A stretch of DNA of 64,000 nt, from contig NC_060021.1 in the NCBI RefSeq assembly GCF_021134715.1, positions 10,510,501-10,574,500 on the forward strand, written 5' to 3'. How positions within the stretch are numbered: the first letter of the stretch is position 1; every line of letters begins with the position of its first letter. This DNA comes from Daphnia pulex (lineage: Eukaryota; Arthropoda; Branchiopoda; Diplostraca; Daphniidae). The position numbers and the translations under genes are program-made. Of this stretch, positions 12,727 to 24,372 are shown piece after piece. Below the pieces are notes generated by a model. The model did not search any database. It was not told where the DNA came from and was given only the letters and a program-made list of their open reading frames with translations.

Positions 12727-14833
12727 GTAAGAGTCGCTTACGTCAACAATTCGTGCCTCATTACCAAACAGCAAATGCACCGTGAGTGTGGATTGTGGTC
12801 GAGGAGAAATTGGCGATGGTGAAGAAACTATTGACAGGGAGGACCGTAAGACGTGATAGTACTCTAGCAGCCCCATCAATTCCAACAGTTGCTTGAAGAT
12901 TTGGTCAAGACAGAATTTGATAAAAAGCCCTTTATCAAGAGTAAAAAAATTGAGGCAGGTGGTTCCCTCCGTACAGTTGAAAAACAAGCATATAGGTGCA
13001 AACTGGTGCATACAGTTGCAACAGTTGCTGGAAGATTTGGCCATGACAGAATTTGATGAAGACCGCCCTTTGTCAATAAAAGCAATGCATTTTGAAGAAG
13101 GTATGTTCCATTCCATGGTAAATTGAAAAATGCACATAAAGGGTCATACAATTAAACATGTGGTTTTTGTCATAAAACACACTAATGTTTTGTTACGCTT
13201 TACTTAAGGCAAAAACAAATCTCTGTATCCTGACGATGAAGTGGCTAGAGTTACCTTTGAGACTGTCATCCAAGTGGAGAAAGAAAAAGCGAAATGTATT
13301 CTACCCCCTTCGAGACTGTCATTACATTGGCACACTATCATGTTGATAACATTAATGATTCTGGTGGAGTCACCATCAGAGGGAAAGCAGTGGTCCCCCA
13401 ATTAATCGAAATCCCAATCTCCTTTACTAGCAGACATAATTTTCAATTTGGGTATGGAAGGCTGGCACAAAACATGTTAACCAGGAAACGGGTGATGCAA
13501 ACCAACTTCTTAAAACTCAGTGATGACCGTTTAATGTTCGTGTCAACTGCCCATCCTTGAGGACCGCCCAGTCAACGAACCGCCAACCTAATCGCAACCT
13601 GCTGCAACCAGCACTGAGAACTCGCGAATACGAGGAACTACACAACTTTGTACGGAAGTTGCAAACCAACAAGAGCTCCTGGCTGTTCCTCAAGTCTGGC
13701 TGTAACGGAAGTCCACAACTTTTGTAAGATCATCAAGATGACAAAGAGTTGATACCTGCGACTTGGTGAATTAGTTGGTAACATCATCAAGATTTCTTGT
13801 TTTCATTTAACAGTAATTGGTAAAGGTAAAGTGCTCACGCGTATCCGTGACACTCCGTGATTTTTTTACTACTTACCGAATGTTTCAGCTGATGCAATGT
13901 TTACAAATTATTTGTTTCTTTAATATTTTCAAGTGAAACATTGTTTTTAAACGAATAGAAATTAAATTTTAGTAAACAATAAATAATAAAATCAATTGTC
14001 TATAAAAGATGATGTATAATTAATGTTAATTATGAAGCTGCTAATAATAGTTTCTTTTATTTTTTATAGGTTCAAAACCTATAGCCTTCTGTTGCTTAAG
14101 TTGGCGTGATGAAGTACCAGTGGTGAAGTCAGAAATGGAAACAGGTATTGCTTTAATTTTCTCATGTTTCATATACACACTTAATTTCTGGAAAATTTGT
14201 TAAGTTTAATGTAAGTGGGAAGTAGAGAGGACAGAGAAAATTCTTTTTGCATATGAAAAAAAAATGCTCTGACTTATTTTAAGAGAAGTTTTACATAACA
14301 AGACATTTAGTCATGTAGGGTTTTGTGTTGGAATTTGTTGGTATAGTTAAAATGTGTGCAGCAAACTGAAGCTTATCTGCTGCAGGAATTCTCTTGAATA
14401 GAATAACCAATGAAGTGTTGTTGGCTCTTAACTAGTATCTGACTGTGTGTAAGGCCTTTTTAGTTTTTACATGCTAAGTCATTTCTTCAATCATTCTTCA
14501 TCTCATTTCTCCAATGTAAATTGCTATTTATTAAGTTAGTTTTAAGCCTAAACCATTTGGTATTCATTTTGATATTGGTTGTTGACTTGTTGTAGATCTA
14601 TTCCAATCCCCAGCAACGTCAACCTGCAGAAGGAAAGGCCAGTTTGCATGGCCTTCACATTCGAAGGTGACGGAGATCAATACGTAAAACGTGTCTTGCA
14701 GTGGTGTAGAGGTTGGGTGATAAGGGGGCGTGTTTCATCATTATCAAGCACAAGCAGGTACAATACCCGCAAGGCTTAAGAGGTTAGGATGCGAAAAAAA
14801 ATCATACAAAAGGAGAGAGAAAAGGCGATGGAA
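12727..14833. other. Left and central part of repeat copy 1, no intact gene
   Basis: Holds short open frames, for example 13294-13560, that also occur in copy 2 near 60111-60296. The phrase gagactgtcat appears twice near 13258 and 13312. I found no domain, splice model or family match. It could be remnants of a host gene or of a mobile element. The near-identity of the two copies makes recent duplication certain but says nothing about coding. Confidence 0.4.
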
Positions 14834-15292
14834 ATCAGTCGAGTGAGCATCTCCGACACGGCAACAACCGCAGCCCACTATTTGTCATCGTATTGAACCA
14901 GTTCAAGCATAGGTAAATATTAATTATTTTTGTCGTGAATCAATTCTATCTAGTTTCTAGTTGTTAGAAATTTGATATGACCAGTTTTAATTGAAACTTT
15001 ATTTTCGAATTGTTTATTATATAGTTAACTATGGCTTTGTACTGCTGTTGGTTGTTGTATCGTTGATAACTGGGTCGACCACGAGTGTACCGATGTCTGG
15101 GTATGGTGGATTCCAAGCAACAGCAGCGAAAGAATAGTACACCACGTTGCAGCCTTACGTTGCAGCCTTAAAACACAACATCGTCAACATGCGTAATACC
15201 TACTTACTACACCATCAAGGCTCCAAGACTACACGAAAACTTACGCTGCCCTTGAGCTACTACACGGAGTTTCATCACCAAAGCGCCTGAGT
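14834..15292 (+). pseudogene. Decayed YYT-rich secreted protein gene, unit A (copy 1)
   Basis: Starts with an atcagtcgagtgag initiator-like block near 14834, followed by a short first exon ending at the donor near 14911. There the expected ATGG reads ATAG, so the start codon is lost. The second exon begins at 15025 with a signal-peptide-like NYGFVLLLVVVSL. The reading frame then breaks in the tyrosine-threonine-rich part (ctactacacc-type repeats). Functional relatives in this family have repeated SYYTE and KYYT units after a short signal peptide. This unit also has a small local duplication (gttgcagccttac) absent from copy 2. Confidence 0.6.
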
Positions 15293-15469
15293 ACTACCCA
15301 GAGGCTCCCAATTACTATTCTCGTCATAGCTACTACACCGAGGTTGCAGCTTGTTACACCACCAAGGCGGTTGAGTACCACGCCGAAGCGTTCAAGTACT
15401 ATACTGCAACCTACTGCCGCGCACTATTTGTCACCAACTGCCTTCATCGTATTGATCTAGTTCTCAATA

Positions 15470-15960
15470 ATGGGTAAATATTCATTTTTATTTTGAGTCG
15501 TGAATCAATGCTATCCCTTTTAGTTGTAGATGTAAACAGTTAAAATTTAGAAAATTAATTTTCAAATTGTTTATTGTATAGCTAACTATGGCTTTGTGCT
15601 GCTTTTTGGTTTTGCATCGTTGATGGCTGTGTCCAACATTGGTGTACCGATGTCTCGTGGGTATGGCGGATAGCAAACCGCAACGCCGCTGCCTTACTTC
15701 ACAACAACAACAACAACATACGCAACAGTCGGTTACTACACCACCAAGTCTTCAGAGTATTACACCGAAACTTATGATGCCCCGAGCTACTACATCGAGC
15801 TCCGAACTATAAGTCTGCCCTGAGCTACATTACCAAAGAGCCGGAGTACTACCCCAAAGCGCCCAAATACTACATTAAAACCTACGCTGCTCCTAGCTAC
15901 TACACCGACGCCCCGAAGTATTACTCTGCGTATAAGGAGTCGTCTAATAAAAAAGTCGTA
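15470..15960 (+). pseudogene. Decayed YYT-rich secreted protein gene, unit B (copy 1)
   Basis: First exon ATGG at 15470-15473 with donor gtaaat, then a second exon from 15582. Joined, they read MANYGFVLLFGFASLMAVSN, a good signal peptide. A TAG at 15671-15673 then precedes a long YYT-rich stretch (GYYTTKSSEYYTETYDAPSYY). The same TAG is present in copy 2, so it was inactive or altered before the large duplication. Of the four units this keeps the most gene-like structure. Confidence 0.6.
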
Positions 15961-15989
15961 TGCGTGCGGAAAGAGAAAAGGAAGTAGAA

Positions 15990-16110
15990 ATCAGTCGAGT
16001 GAGGATCTCCTACACGTCAACAACTGCAGTGTACTGTCTGTCACCAACTGCATTCCTCATCGTGTAACCAAATCGCAATCATGGGTAAATATTCAGTTTT
16101 TTTATGGAGT
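15990..16110 (+). pseudogene. Promoter and first-exon relic, unit C (copy 1)
   Basis: An atcagtcgagtgagga block at about 15989 is followed by ATGG at 16081-16084 and a gtaaat donor, the same head as in units A, B and D. No second exon with a signal peptide follows before unit D, so only the 5' part survives. Confidence 0.45.
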
Positions 16111-16270
16111 ATTCCACATTTTAAATATGTTAATTTAGTAATAATTGAAAAATACATTAATGACAAGTGTTGCATCATTTCTAAGCAGGTACAATCACCG
16201 CACTGCTCGAGTTGAAAGGTTAATCAGTAGAAGGAGAAACTTTTAAGCGAAAGAGAAATGTCGATAGAAG

Positions 16271-16780
16271 TCAGTCGAATGAGCATCTCCGATATGCAAC
16301 AACCAGTTCGCAATTATGGGTAAACAATATTTTTTTTTTATTTACCTATGTATCAATCCCACTTTTCTATTTTTGTTAGAATGCCAGTTATAAGTGATTA
16401 TTAATGTTGAAACTAATTGTTTAGTTAACCATAGCGTCTGCCCCGAGCTACACCACCAAGGTACCAGAGTACTACACGAATACGTATGCTGCCCCAACCT
16501 ACTACACCGAGGCTGCCAAGTGCAACTCTGTCCTCAGTTACTTACTGCACCAATCCTAAGTACTACTTTGTTCCCATCTACTACACCGAAGCTCTAGCTT
16601 ATTACATCCCCGAAGCGGTCTACTATTACACCGAAGCGCCTAAGTACTACACTGCAACCTACGCTGCACCACGGAGCCATCGGAATACTAAATCATAACC
16701 TAGCCTACTACACCGCCCCGATCTACACAACCACATCTGAGCCAGCCAAGTATTGTTATACAGCGCCTTCAATTTTCTAG
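16271..16780 (+). pseudogene. Decayed YYT-rich secreted protein gene, unit D (copy 1)
   Basis: Initiator-like tcagtcgaatgag at 16271, ATGG at 16316-16319 with donor at 16320, and a second exon after the acceptor near 16423. The signal-peptide part is missing. The YYT-rich coding part (tactacaccgaagc units) is still obvious but split between frames, with a stop near 16556. It ends near the ttttctag at about 16775-16782. Confidence 0.55.
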
Positions 16781-17093
16781 TAAGGTGGCAGTGACTTGTG
16801 TTAAGGGTTTTGAATTGGAATTGGAAAAATCCTGAAAGTGTGCTGTTCAGTACTGGTTCTGTTGCAGCCTATGCCGATGAAAGGAATTTTGTATTTTGTT
16901 AATTTCATATTATGTACAGTTTAAAAAAGTTAATTAACTGTTATTAAACGTTTATATGTAAAGAAGGAAAAAAATTATGTAAAATTTACATGGTTATGTA
17001 GATTGAAAAATTCTTTAAAAAAAAACACGTATAGATAAACTACTTAAAAATTGTTGAGTAATCTTTACGTCAACACAATTTATCAATCTTCAA

Positions 17094-18434
17094 TTGCAAC
17101 AATCTTTCATCGATTTACAAACATTATGCCAGCGGCGACATATTATTACCTAAAATAAGTAGATTTAACCATAATGTAATGATAGCAAACAAAACCTCAA
17201 ATTTATCGATCTTACATTTTTATAAATGAGAACTCAGCAAAATGTGGTCACAACCACTTAAGTAGAAGCATTGTAGCAAAATAGAATTTGATCTGGGAAA
17301 GGCAACAATATTTTGAAGATTTACAACAACTTGTATGCAACAAGTTAACCTGAAATCTAATACTTATTATTAAATGCCACAGTAATAATTTTAAATGCTG
17401 GATAAAACAAGTACCTTGCACATAGAAACTATTTGGCTTTAGACAGCTTGCACTGGATTGTCCTGTTTGTACTCTCTCTGTTTGCACATAGGTAAACTTC
17501 AGCTGAAATTTTCTGAAAACAAGCCAAGAATGCAATAAGAATCATTAGTTAAATTTTCTGTTATTTAAACTAATTAAATTAGTAGTGCTTTTATCCCAGA
17601 CAAGCTGTCACATTCCAATGCTGCTCTCCAATTATCAATGGCCATCAAAACCTACAGAAAGACAAGGAAGATTTATCACAGGTAAGGCAAAGTGCAGAAT
17701 GACGGGAATAAAGCTAAAAGGGTGATACAGTTGATTATCAAAACAATCAGATGCCCAGTCCCTAGTGTGAGGATCACATGAGCCCGGAACATGCTGTTGT
17801 TGTGAGGCCTGGTAGTGTGCAAAGGATATTTCATCTTCACAATCGTTTATGGTTGACTTTACATTTGCTGTTGCCTTGTAGTATGTAGCCTAGTAGAATA
17901 CAATGAATAGAAACACATTCTGAATAACGGGCAGGTTTACCTTACCAACTGGGTGTTTTTCAAACCAGCAATCCACTGTCCAAGCACTGTTGCCTAGGTG
18001 CTGAAACGTCGGGAATCACTTGCAGAAAAGGAACATGAACGGATAACTGCCCTCAGTGCCTTCTCCTTAGTGCTGAAGTTGGACTGGCGTCCATTATCAC
18101 CTTGGGGATTTCGTCTGTTGTGATGCTGTGTGTGTGTGGTGGCTTGTTGGTGAAATTTTGCCAGGAGAACGTTATTACGTGAGTATTAAAGTTATTTGTT
18201 ACCTTTGTTTGCCAGTTCTTTCAATTGAGTGTCACCGAGCTAGAGCAGACATTGTTTTCATGTTACTTTTAATTTAAACGTTTCTTCTTTCTGACACTAG
18301 ACGGCATACAGCCTTTGATCATTTTTTACCTGTCAGCATCAGTTTAGTTACGTTTACTTTGCACATCTCTGTAGCGATTTCTTAATGCTACTTCAAAAAA
18401 ATTTTGGGTGATAACTGTCAGTTTCTGTTTCAGC
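17094..18434. other. AT-rich non-coding stretch
   Basis: I see no gene. Short frames on both strands lack splice context or family resemblance. Homology to the large repeat cannot be followed past 17093 because the second copy is cut by the window end. Confidence 0.4.
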
Positions 18435-18826
18435 AACAAAGCTCACTTGTTAGATTTTTAATTATGGGTATTTTTTTTCTACTTCCGGTTTTCTTATTTC
18501 AGTCAGTAGTTCAGTAAATATTCATTCGACGTACAAAATAACCACATATTCGTGATCCTCGTCAAATTTGTGGTAAAGTTCATGTTTTGTTTTGTACGTT
18601 TTCGTACTTCCGGTTTTGAAAATTTTCCTGAACTATATAGTTCAGGAAAATTCTCGATTTTGGCCAAAATCTGGATTTCGTTTAAATCACATCTAATCGA
18701 CCCCAAATTTTACGTAGATCACGAATATTTGGTTTATTTGGTCGGCAGCTCAATGGTTGAGGCGCTATCGCTTACTTCCGGTATACTTCCGGAAAATTTG
18801 CATAAAACTGGAAAGTGAGCTTTGTT
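18435..18826. mobile_element. Possible small inverted-repeat element with a central palindrome
   Basis: The 14-base inverted repeats aacaaagctcactt (18435-18448) and its complement (18813-18826) bound about 390 bases. Inside is a perfect 32-base palindrome at 18621-18652 and several copies of acttccgg (near 18480, 18607, 18774 and 18785). This resembles a MITE or a foldback repeat. I could not find a clear target-site duplication and no transposase is present, so the mobile nature is uncertain. Confidence 0.45.
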
Positions 18827-18829
18827 CTC

Positions 18830-20540
18830 TGTACAATTCTAAAGACTCCTTGCCCAGTTTAAGCAAAGAGAAATGGTCTTTTTGATTACTTTTGTGACTT
18901 TAGTGACTATCTAAAGCCGGTCAGTTTTGGACGTGTCTAATAGATGGCGTGAAGGAATATTGTGTTGTCAATTGTGGGCTTATGGCGGCTCGTTGTCTAA
19001 ATCTATCTTCAGCTACAGCTATTTTCTTGGAAAGTTACAAATGAACACATAGGTTAATTCGAGTGATTTCGTTTGTAACTTGTCGGTGATGTGTTCTATT
19101 CCGTGTACATGTTGGATAACCTTGGCTTAGTGTTTCTCATCAACTTACAGGAGGAAACGTAGCCTACCGTTGACTATTTTGTTCAAAATGTGCCATCGAA
19201 ATGACACAGGTAACTACCAACACTAGCTTTATTACAGTATTACTGTAACATACAATCTTCTCATCTTTTATTAGAATTCATCATAATTATCTGCTGTAAG
19301 AATTGGACTTGCTAGATCACCAACCCCATCACGGACCAATCTCTCATTCCATCTTCTAGAGAACCTTGGCTAACTGTTTGGTGGTTTCATGTGTAAGTTC
19401 ACTTGTCATGTCACAGAACTTTCTTTGTTGCAGCCTAACATGTATTCAAAGTATTGATCTGCACTCACGTCTTTCTAATGTTATTTAGACGATTTCAACT
19501 GCAGTATACTGATTACTGTTTTAATTATTCTTTCATAGTTGTCAAGTACATTGATGACACAAATTATTAACAAGGTGATTTAATTTTCTTGTTTTTTATT
19601 TACAGGTTTGAAACTATAGGTTTCTAAATTTGCATGACAGACTTTAAGAAAGTCATGTTGAAGATAAAGGACTGGCAGACTGTCAACAAGGTACGCTACC
19701 TTGTTTGGTAACCTTGAATTGGCTTGGCTGCTTCCCTTGAATCTCCCTTTTTACTTCCTTAAGCTTGATATGAGGTATTGCTTTCTGTCACTCAAATATT
19801 GCTGAAAATTATTGTCAAACTAATAAAGGTTCATTCTGTCTACAGGGTAACTCGGTAACTCCTTTGCTACTTATCATGGACTTCATCCATTGGTGATGCT
19901 GTAATTCAAGAGAATGCTGTTATTCAAGACTGATAAATTGTTTAGTTGCTTGATGAAACAAGTGCATATCTGGGTTCCCTCGCTAACCATTGGTCGTGTA
20001 ATCACCCTGGCTGCAGTCAATTAAGGCAGTCTCCCCCTGTCTTGATTGACTGTATGTGCGAGTTTCAAAAGCAGTTTATCACCCAAATGAGACAAAAGGA
20101 GTATATCAGTTTGTTTTATTTGGGTATAAATTGTTTTACATTTGCACAGAATAACATTTGTTTTGTACCGGACGGTTTGTTTATTGAATTACAACAATTA
20201 TGGATTTTTGTAGGTATTTTATTAAATAACTTAATTCATTTAAATTAAATTATATTTATTTAAATTAATTAAAATTTAATTAATGTGATTAAATAAAATA
20301 ATTAAAAATTATTTTTTTTCAATTTTTTATTTAAAATGATATTTAAGAAATTATCTGATTATTTTTTATTTATTGTAACTATTAAGACAATGAAATTAGA
20401 TCTCATACTAAATTTACAAACATGCCCAAAAATTGCAAATTTGAGTTAAGATATACAATTATTAAATGATCTAATTAGGGTTGAGGTAATTTCATCATCT
20501 AGGATAACCAGTTATAACTTTTGTTGCAACATATCATATC
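18830..20540. other. Non-coding stretch
   Basis: No gene supported. The part from about 20220 to 20400 is extremely AT-rich with runs of attaaat. A 100-codon frame at 19946-20248 has no recognisable features. Confidence 0.4.
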
Positions 20541-20626
20541 GGAGAATAAAAACACTCAGGTTGCTTCAATCAACACACACTTTGTAACACAAACAAATAT
20601 AAATATTTTTATCAAAATGAATTTCA

Positions 20627-20833
20627 ATGGCACAGCAGCGTCAGGATAGCTCCAACATCAGTTACTGCAAGGACTCCAACATCAATTACTGCAAGGACTT
20701 CAGCAAGGACTCCAACAACAGTTACTGCAAGGACTCCAACAACAGTTACTGCAAAGACTTAAGCGCAATCCAGACTTCAAACTTTAAAAGAAACCAGATT
20801 ACAAAACCGCTTAACATTTTCACCATCCTGTGA
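20627..20833 (+). CDS. Doubtful small gene with an eight-residue repeat
   Basis: A 68-codon frame made mostly of the repeat DSNNSYCK, encoded by a 24-base tandem repeat. A TATA-like aataaaaa lies near 20545, about 80 bases upstream. An overlapping earlier ATG at 20617 is in another frame and soon stops. There is no signal peptide and no known family. It may simply be a minisatellite that happens to be open. Confidence 0.25.
   Translation: MAQQRQDSSNISYCKDSNINYCKDFSKDSNNSYCKDSNNSYCKDLSAIQTSNFKRNQITKPLNIFTIL
20649..20755 (+). repeat. 24-base minisatellite
   Basis: Four full units and one half unit of gactccaacaacagttactg plus caag. The two right-hand units are the most alike and the half unit at 20696-20707 interrupts the array. 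The period is a multiple of three. Confidence 0.85.
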
Positions 20834-23170
20834 GAAAAAAAATAAAATTTTTATAAAATCGACAGGAACGTTAGAAATTTTTTAGTTACCATTTCTATGA
20901 ATATTTTTTTCAGCTATACTTTAAGCCTAGCTTCGACGTAACTGCATGCAACAGGATGATACATCATCGTCACCAAGGCAGATGCATCACATTATCACAA
21001 AGTCCTGTTAGGAGAAAGAAAAATCATTAATTTACAAATAAACCTGTACCAAATGTTAAAATAAAACACACAATGGTAGACGAGAAAGAAAATAGTCATG
21101 TCAAGTTCAGATTAAAAATCAGATCAAATTCAAGCAGGAGCGAAAAAATCCATTTCAAGGTGAGGTTGCATCAATGTTTGTTAAAGGAAATGGAATTTCA
21201 TATTTTAGTTAAATAAAAAAAAATTAATCTACAGCAAATGTTGATAAGGCAGGTATCTATCTTTTCACAAAAACTTGGATTAACTACCAATATTTCAATT
21301 AAACCTTAAACTTCCCCAATTACAACCCAAAATCACAACCAAATTATTGTTTCAAGATGACTATGTTACTGTTACATGTCAGGATGTCACCAGCAATGGA
21401 GATAGCTTCCAGAACCTTCAGCTTTAAATTGAACTTACTTCCCAACAGCTGGCTGCAACAAAACCACCTGTATGACAGTAATGAAGGTTAAAATTTACCA
21501 AAATCTAAATTTCTTCAAAACATAGGAAATCTCTTACCCAAACATGAACTGCAAACCAAATAGAGCCACCAATATAAACTCACTGACTATGGAAACCTAA
21601 CAAGCAAAATAACATTATTGAACAGAACCAGAAACATTTTGAAATAAGAAACAAAAACAATAAAAAATACAAAGTAAATAAAAAGGCTCACAAATATACA
21701 ATGATTCAAACACTCAATTGTTAAGGCAGTGAGTTCTTCAAATTTCAAGCTTGCACCAGACTTTACAGGCAGCATACAGCACCACAGACTGCACATAGAA
21801 GCTCATCACAACAGCACATGGTCTTCATACAACAGTTCACCACACGGTTTACCGGCAAAAAATTTAAGTGGACATTGGACTGCTTGAAAAAGCTCGACTT
21901 CATCAAGCAATAATTCCTACTTCAAAAGAAACTTAATATCAAAGGACAAAGTATTTAGTGACAATGTTAATTAACTACATCATTCCTATTTCTTACCATC
22001 CAACAAAGCCAGCTTCAGGGAAAATACTCCAAAGGACAAGAAAAGGGGTGTATCAAAATATGAATATAGTATAATATACCTAGAATTATTAAAAAATCTG
22101 TGAAAAATTTTTACATTCAGAAACCCTAATGAATTAAAACCTCAATTACCTTGAAGATATTTGTGAAGAAGAATGTTACAATTGACGGCACTGATCACGA
22201 ACACGTAACTGACAGCGCCCGGAATAGAAATGACGTCAGTGGAAAAAGCTTGCCCATGTTGCCAATTTGCTAACACCAGGAAGTTGCCCCCTGGTGGACA
22301 AACTCTGAAGCCAATACGATTACTAAAATAAAAAATTCTTTTCCGTTGAATTGAAATAATTCATTTACCATTAACAAGTCTGCGCAAGCTCCATTTCAAC
22401 GCATCTCTAATGAAGGACCACTGCACCCCGAACATCCACAACAAAACAGCTCAATCATCAAACCGTCCATGATAACCTATTAGCACAATTCAAAAGAACA
22501 TTTATGAACCAATAACCTTGATTATGTGAAAAATAAAATTTCAAAATAAAATTTTCAAATTCAAATGACAAATGCAAGTTTAACATAAGCTTACAACTGT
22601 GAAATTAAGCAATCAAATATTTCTTAGTTAAGGTAGCTATTAACTTCAAACTTACATGAGACTTGAGTTTAAATGAATAAAGATAGCCAAAGATTATCAC
22701 ATCACAAAGATTTCATTTAAGATTATTAAGAAAACTGGGAATTTAAATTTCTGTTCCAACCCATAAAATTGCAAATCTCTAAAAGCTGATGAAGATCTTT
22801 TCATAAACACTGTCTTGTTTAGAAGCAGGAAATAGTTACTTCATTTAAATCAGGTTATTGATGAACAGTTTAACTTCAATTAATTCTTAACTAAGATGCA
22901 TGGGCAGCACACATACATGGACAAATATAAGGGAAAATGCTAATCCTTGATGTATACTACGAGTACATTATTTCCATTTCAGATTTCCTATTATCACAAT
23001 CTTGTCTCACAATATATTAGAGTAGAGACCCTCTTAAAGACTAAGCTTAATTCCACAGCAGCTATCAAGTACGTGTAATGCTATGAAGAAGCTTGGACTT
23101 CAATTTCTATCGGAAACAAAGTAAAAGAATTTTAATTCAAAGAAAGTCTTTAATTCTAAGTAAATTAACA
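20834..23170. other. AT-rich stretch without a recognised gene
   Basis: Possible splice sites are scattered on the minus strand. One candidate is a 59-codon open block on the minus strand, about 22160-22325, flanked by an AG and a GTAATT. I could not assemble a coding gene. A non-coding RNA gene is possible but unproven. Confidence 0.35.
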
Positions 23171-23173
23171 TTA

Positions 23174-23449
23174 TTACTTTTGCTGTTTTGAAGTACTTCT
23201 ACATGTCACGAAACGTGCAACATGCAGTAAGGGACGACATTTGGGGAAAAAGTACAGCAGCCAAACTGGAATTGCCAAGTAGAAATTGAAAGCCATGTTA
23301 ACCGTAAATTGACCACACAAAAATTTTAATTGAATAACCTCACATAATAAAAACAGGACCACAGGACTTACCATTTTGGAGCCGAAAAATGTCATGGGAG
23401 AGGGTTTCCTGTAAGACGGAACCAAACATTCACGGACAGCGTCTCCCAT
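23174..23449 (-). CDS. Doubtful small membrane-protein frame
   Basis: A 91-codon frame starting MGDAVRECLVPSYRKPSP, with two hydrophobic segments (VVLFLLC region and FYLAIPVWLLYFF). A GTAAGT follows the first 26 codons, so it may instead be a first exon whose remainder I cannot place. I do not recognise the protein. Confidence 0.25.
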   Translation of the reverse strand: MGDAVRECLVPSYRKPSPMTFFGSKMVSPVVLFLLCEVIQLKFLCGQFTVNMAFNFYLAIPVWLLYFFPKCRPLLHVARFVTCRSTSKQQK

Positions 23450-23562
23450 GAAAAGAACGAGATAAAAGGAAAAGTCTCAGGAATTTATCTTTGGTGACCC
23501 GCCCCCCATACATCCATCCAGAATACAGAATACACAGGGCTGAATAATTCAATCCCTAAACA

Positions 23563-23665
23563 CACTGAAATATTTAGCCACCTAGCGACTGAAATATATT
23601 TAGTCACCTAGTGACACCTAGTAACAGCCCTTAGCATCCACGGACGCCTAGTCGCCTAGACGCCC
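23563..23665. repeat. Short cctag-type repeats
   Basis: About five copies of cctag and two diverged copies of a 26-base phrase (ctgaaatat..ttagccaccta) lie just beyond the 3' end of TCEANC2. The function is unknown. Confidence 0.55.
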
Positions 23666-23742
23666 TATCGGACGTTTAAATGTTTAAATATAACAACATT
23701 ATTTTAAAAATTGTGTATTTAAAATTATTAAAAAAACACGCT

Positions 23743-24372
23743 TTATTTTGCATACACTTTTATCACATCCTGGTACATGTCGTCCACAAATTCCGTCAAA
23801 TCACTTTTCATTTCTATCACTCGTCGCCTTTGATCTTCATTGTTTTTGAAAGAAAAATGAATTTTTCTTATTACACGATTGTAGGTGCGGTTCATAATTT
23901 TTTTACACTTGTTAAAAACATGAATTTCAATCTCTTCGGCAATCACTGAGTCATTTAATGCTAGATGAATCATTTTTTTTGCACTGGTTCGACCGCGTTG
24001 AGTTTCTGCGTCACTTTCCACTTCAATAGGCTTCCGGCGGAGAATATGTAGCACGTGAGTCTTCCAGAACTCATAGATTTCAGAAGCTGTAGATGAAATT
24101 ACTGGGTTCTTATCTCTACAAAGACGATGCACGGTTCTCCCAATTCCAGTAGATTTCAGGATTTCTTTTGCAGGCTTCTTGTTTTTTAATTTATTCAAAA
24201 TAGATACTTTTTCTTCCGGTGATACTTCAGGATTTGAGAGTTGTTTGTTGGCAGCTGCCAAGTCTTCAAGTACCACAACTCCACCAAGCTGATGAAGACG
24301 GGCTTGTTTCATACTTCTTGAAGGTCCAGATGACAACACTTCTTTGCTTTTTTTAATTAAAAATTTATCCAT
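23743..24372 (-). CDS. TCEANC2: Transcription elongation factor A N-terminal and central domain-containing 2 (TCEANC2)
   Basis: A single-exon gene of 209 residues, matching human TCEANC2 (208) in length and in its opening MDKF. Residues about 30-105 form a TFIIS N-terminal (LW) domain: GVVVLEDLAAANKQL, then ILNKLKNKKPAKEILKSTGIG, then ASEIYEFWKTHV. Residues about 118-190 resemble the TFIIS central domain: KKMIHLAL, then IAEEIEIHVFNKC and YNRVIRKIHFSF. The zinc ribbon of true TFIIS, which reactivates stalled RNA polymerase II, is absent, as in this family generally. The molecular role of TCEANC2 is poorly known and presumably nuclear. Confidence 0.85.
   Translation of the reverse strand: MDKFLIKKSKEVLSSGPSRSMKQARLHQLGGVVVLEDLAAANKQLSNPEVSPEEKVSILNKLKNKKPAKEILKSTGIGRTVHRLCRDKNPVISSTASEIYEFWKTHVLHILRRKPIEVESDAETQRGRTSAKKMIHLALNDSVIAEEIEIHVFNKCKKIMNRTYNRVIRKIHFSFKNNEDQRRRVIEMKSDLTEFVDDMYQDVIKVYAK

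Larger units (their letters stand above)
12121..17093 (+). repeat. Large direct repeat, copy 1 (about 4.9 kb)
   Basis: The sequence from ctagcgtgtccgttatcc to the stretch ending atcaatcttcaatt recurs in the same orientation at 59336-64000 with only scattered differences. The left part has three CCGTTA hexamers within about 25 bases. The middle holds open-frame remnants I could not identify (12790-13560). The right part holds a tandem set of decayed tyrosine-rich secreted genes. This copy carries a 466-base transposon that copy 2 lacks. It lacks about 130 bases present in copy 2 near 60669-60800. The true right end is unknown because copy 2 runs off the window. Confidence 0.9.

Noticed and set aside
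12505-13137. A 210-codon minus-strand frame across the transposon and its flank
   Set aside because: It runs across the element boundary and target duplication, has no domain, and is absent as a unit from copy 2. It is a chance frame.
18725-18800. tRNA-like D-arm sequence (ggcagctcaatggttgag)
   Set aside because: No matching T-arm GGTTCRA box or acceptor stem could be paired, so neither a tRNA nor a tRNA-derived SINE is supported.
22160-22325. Minus-strand open block flanked by AG and GT
   Set aside because: No neighbouring exons with matching phase and no family resemblance, so it is noted only within the non-coding stretch.
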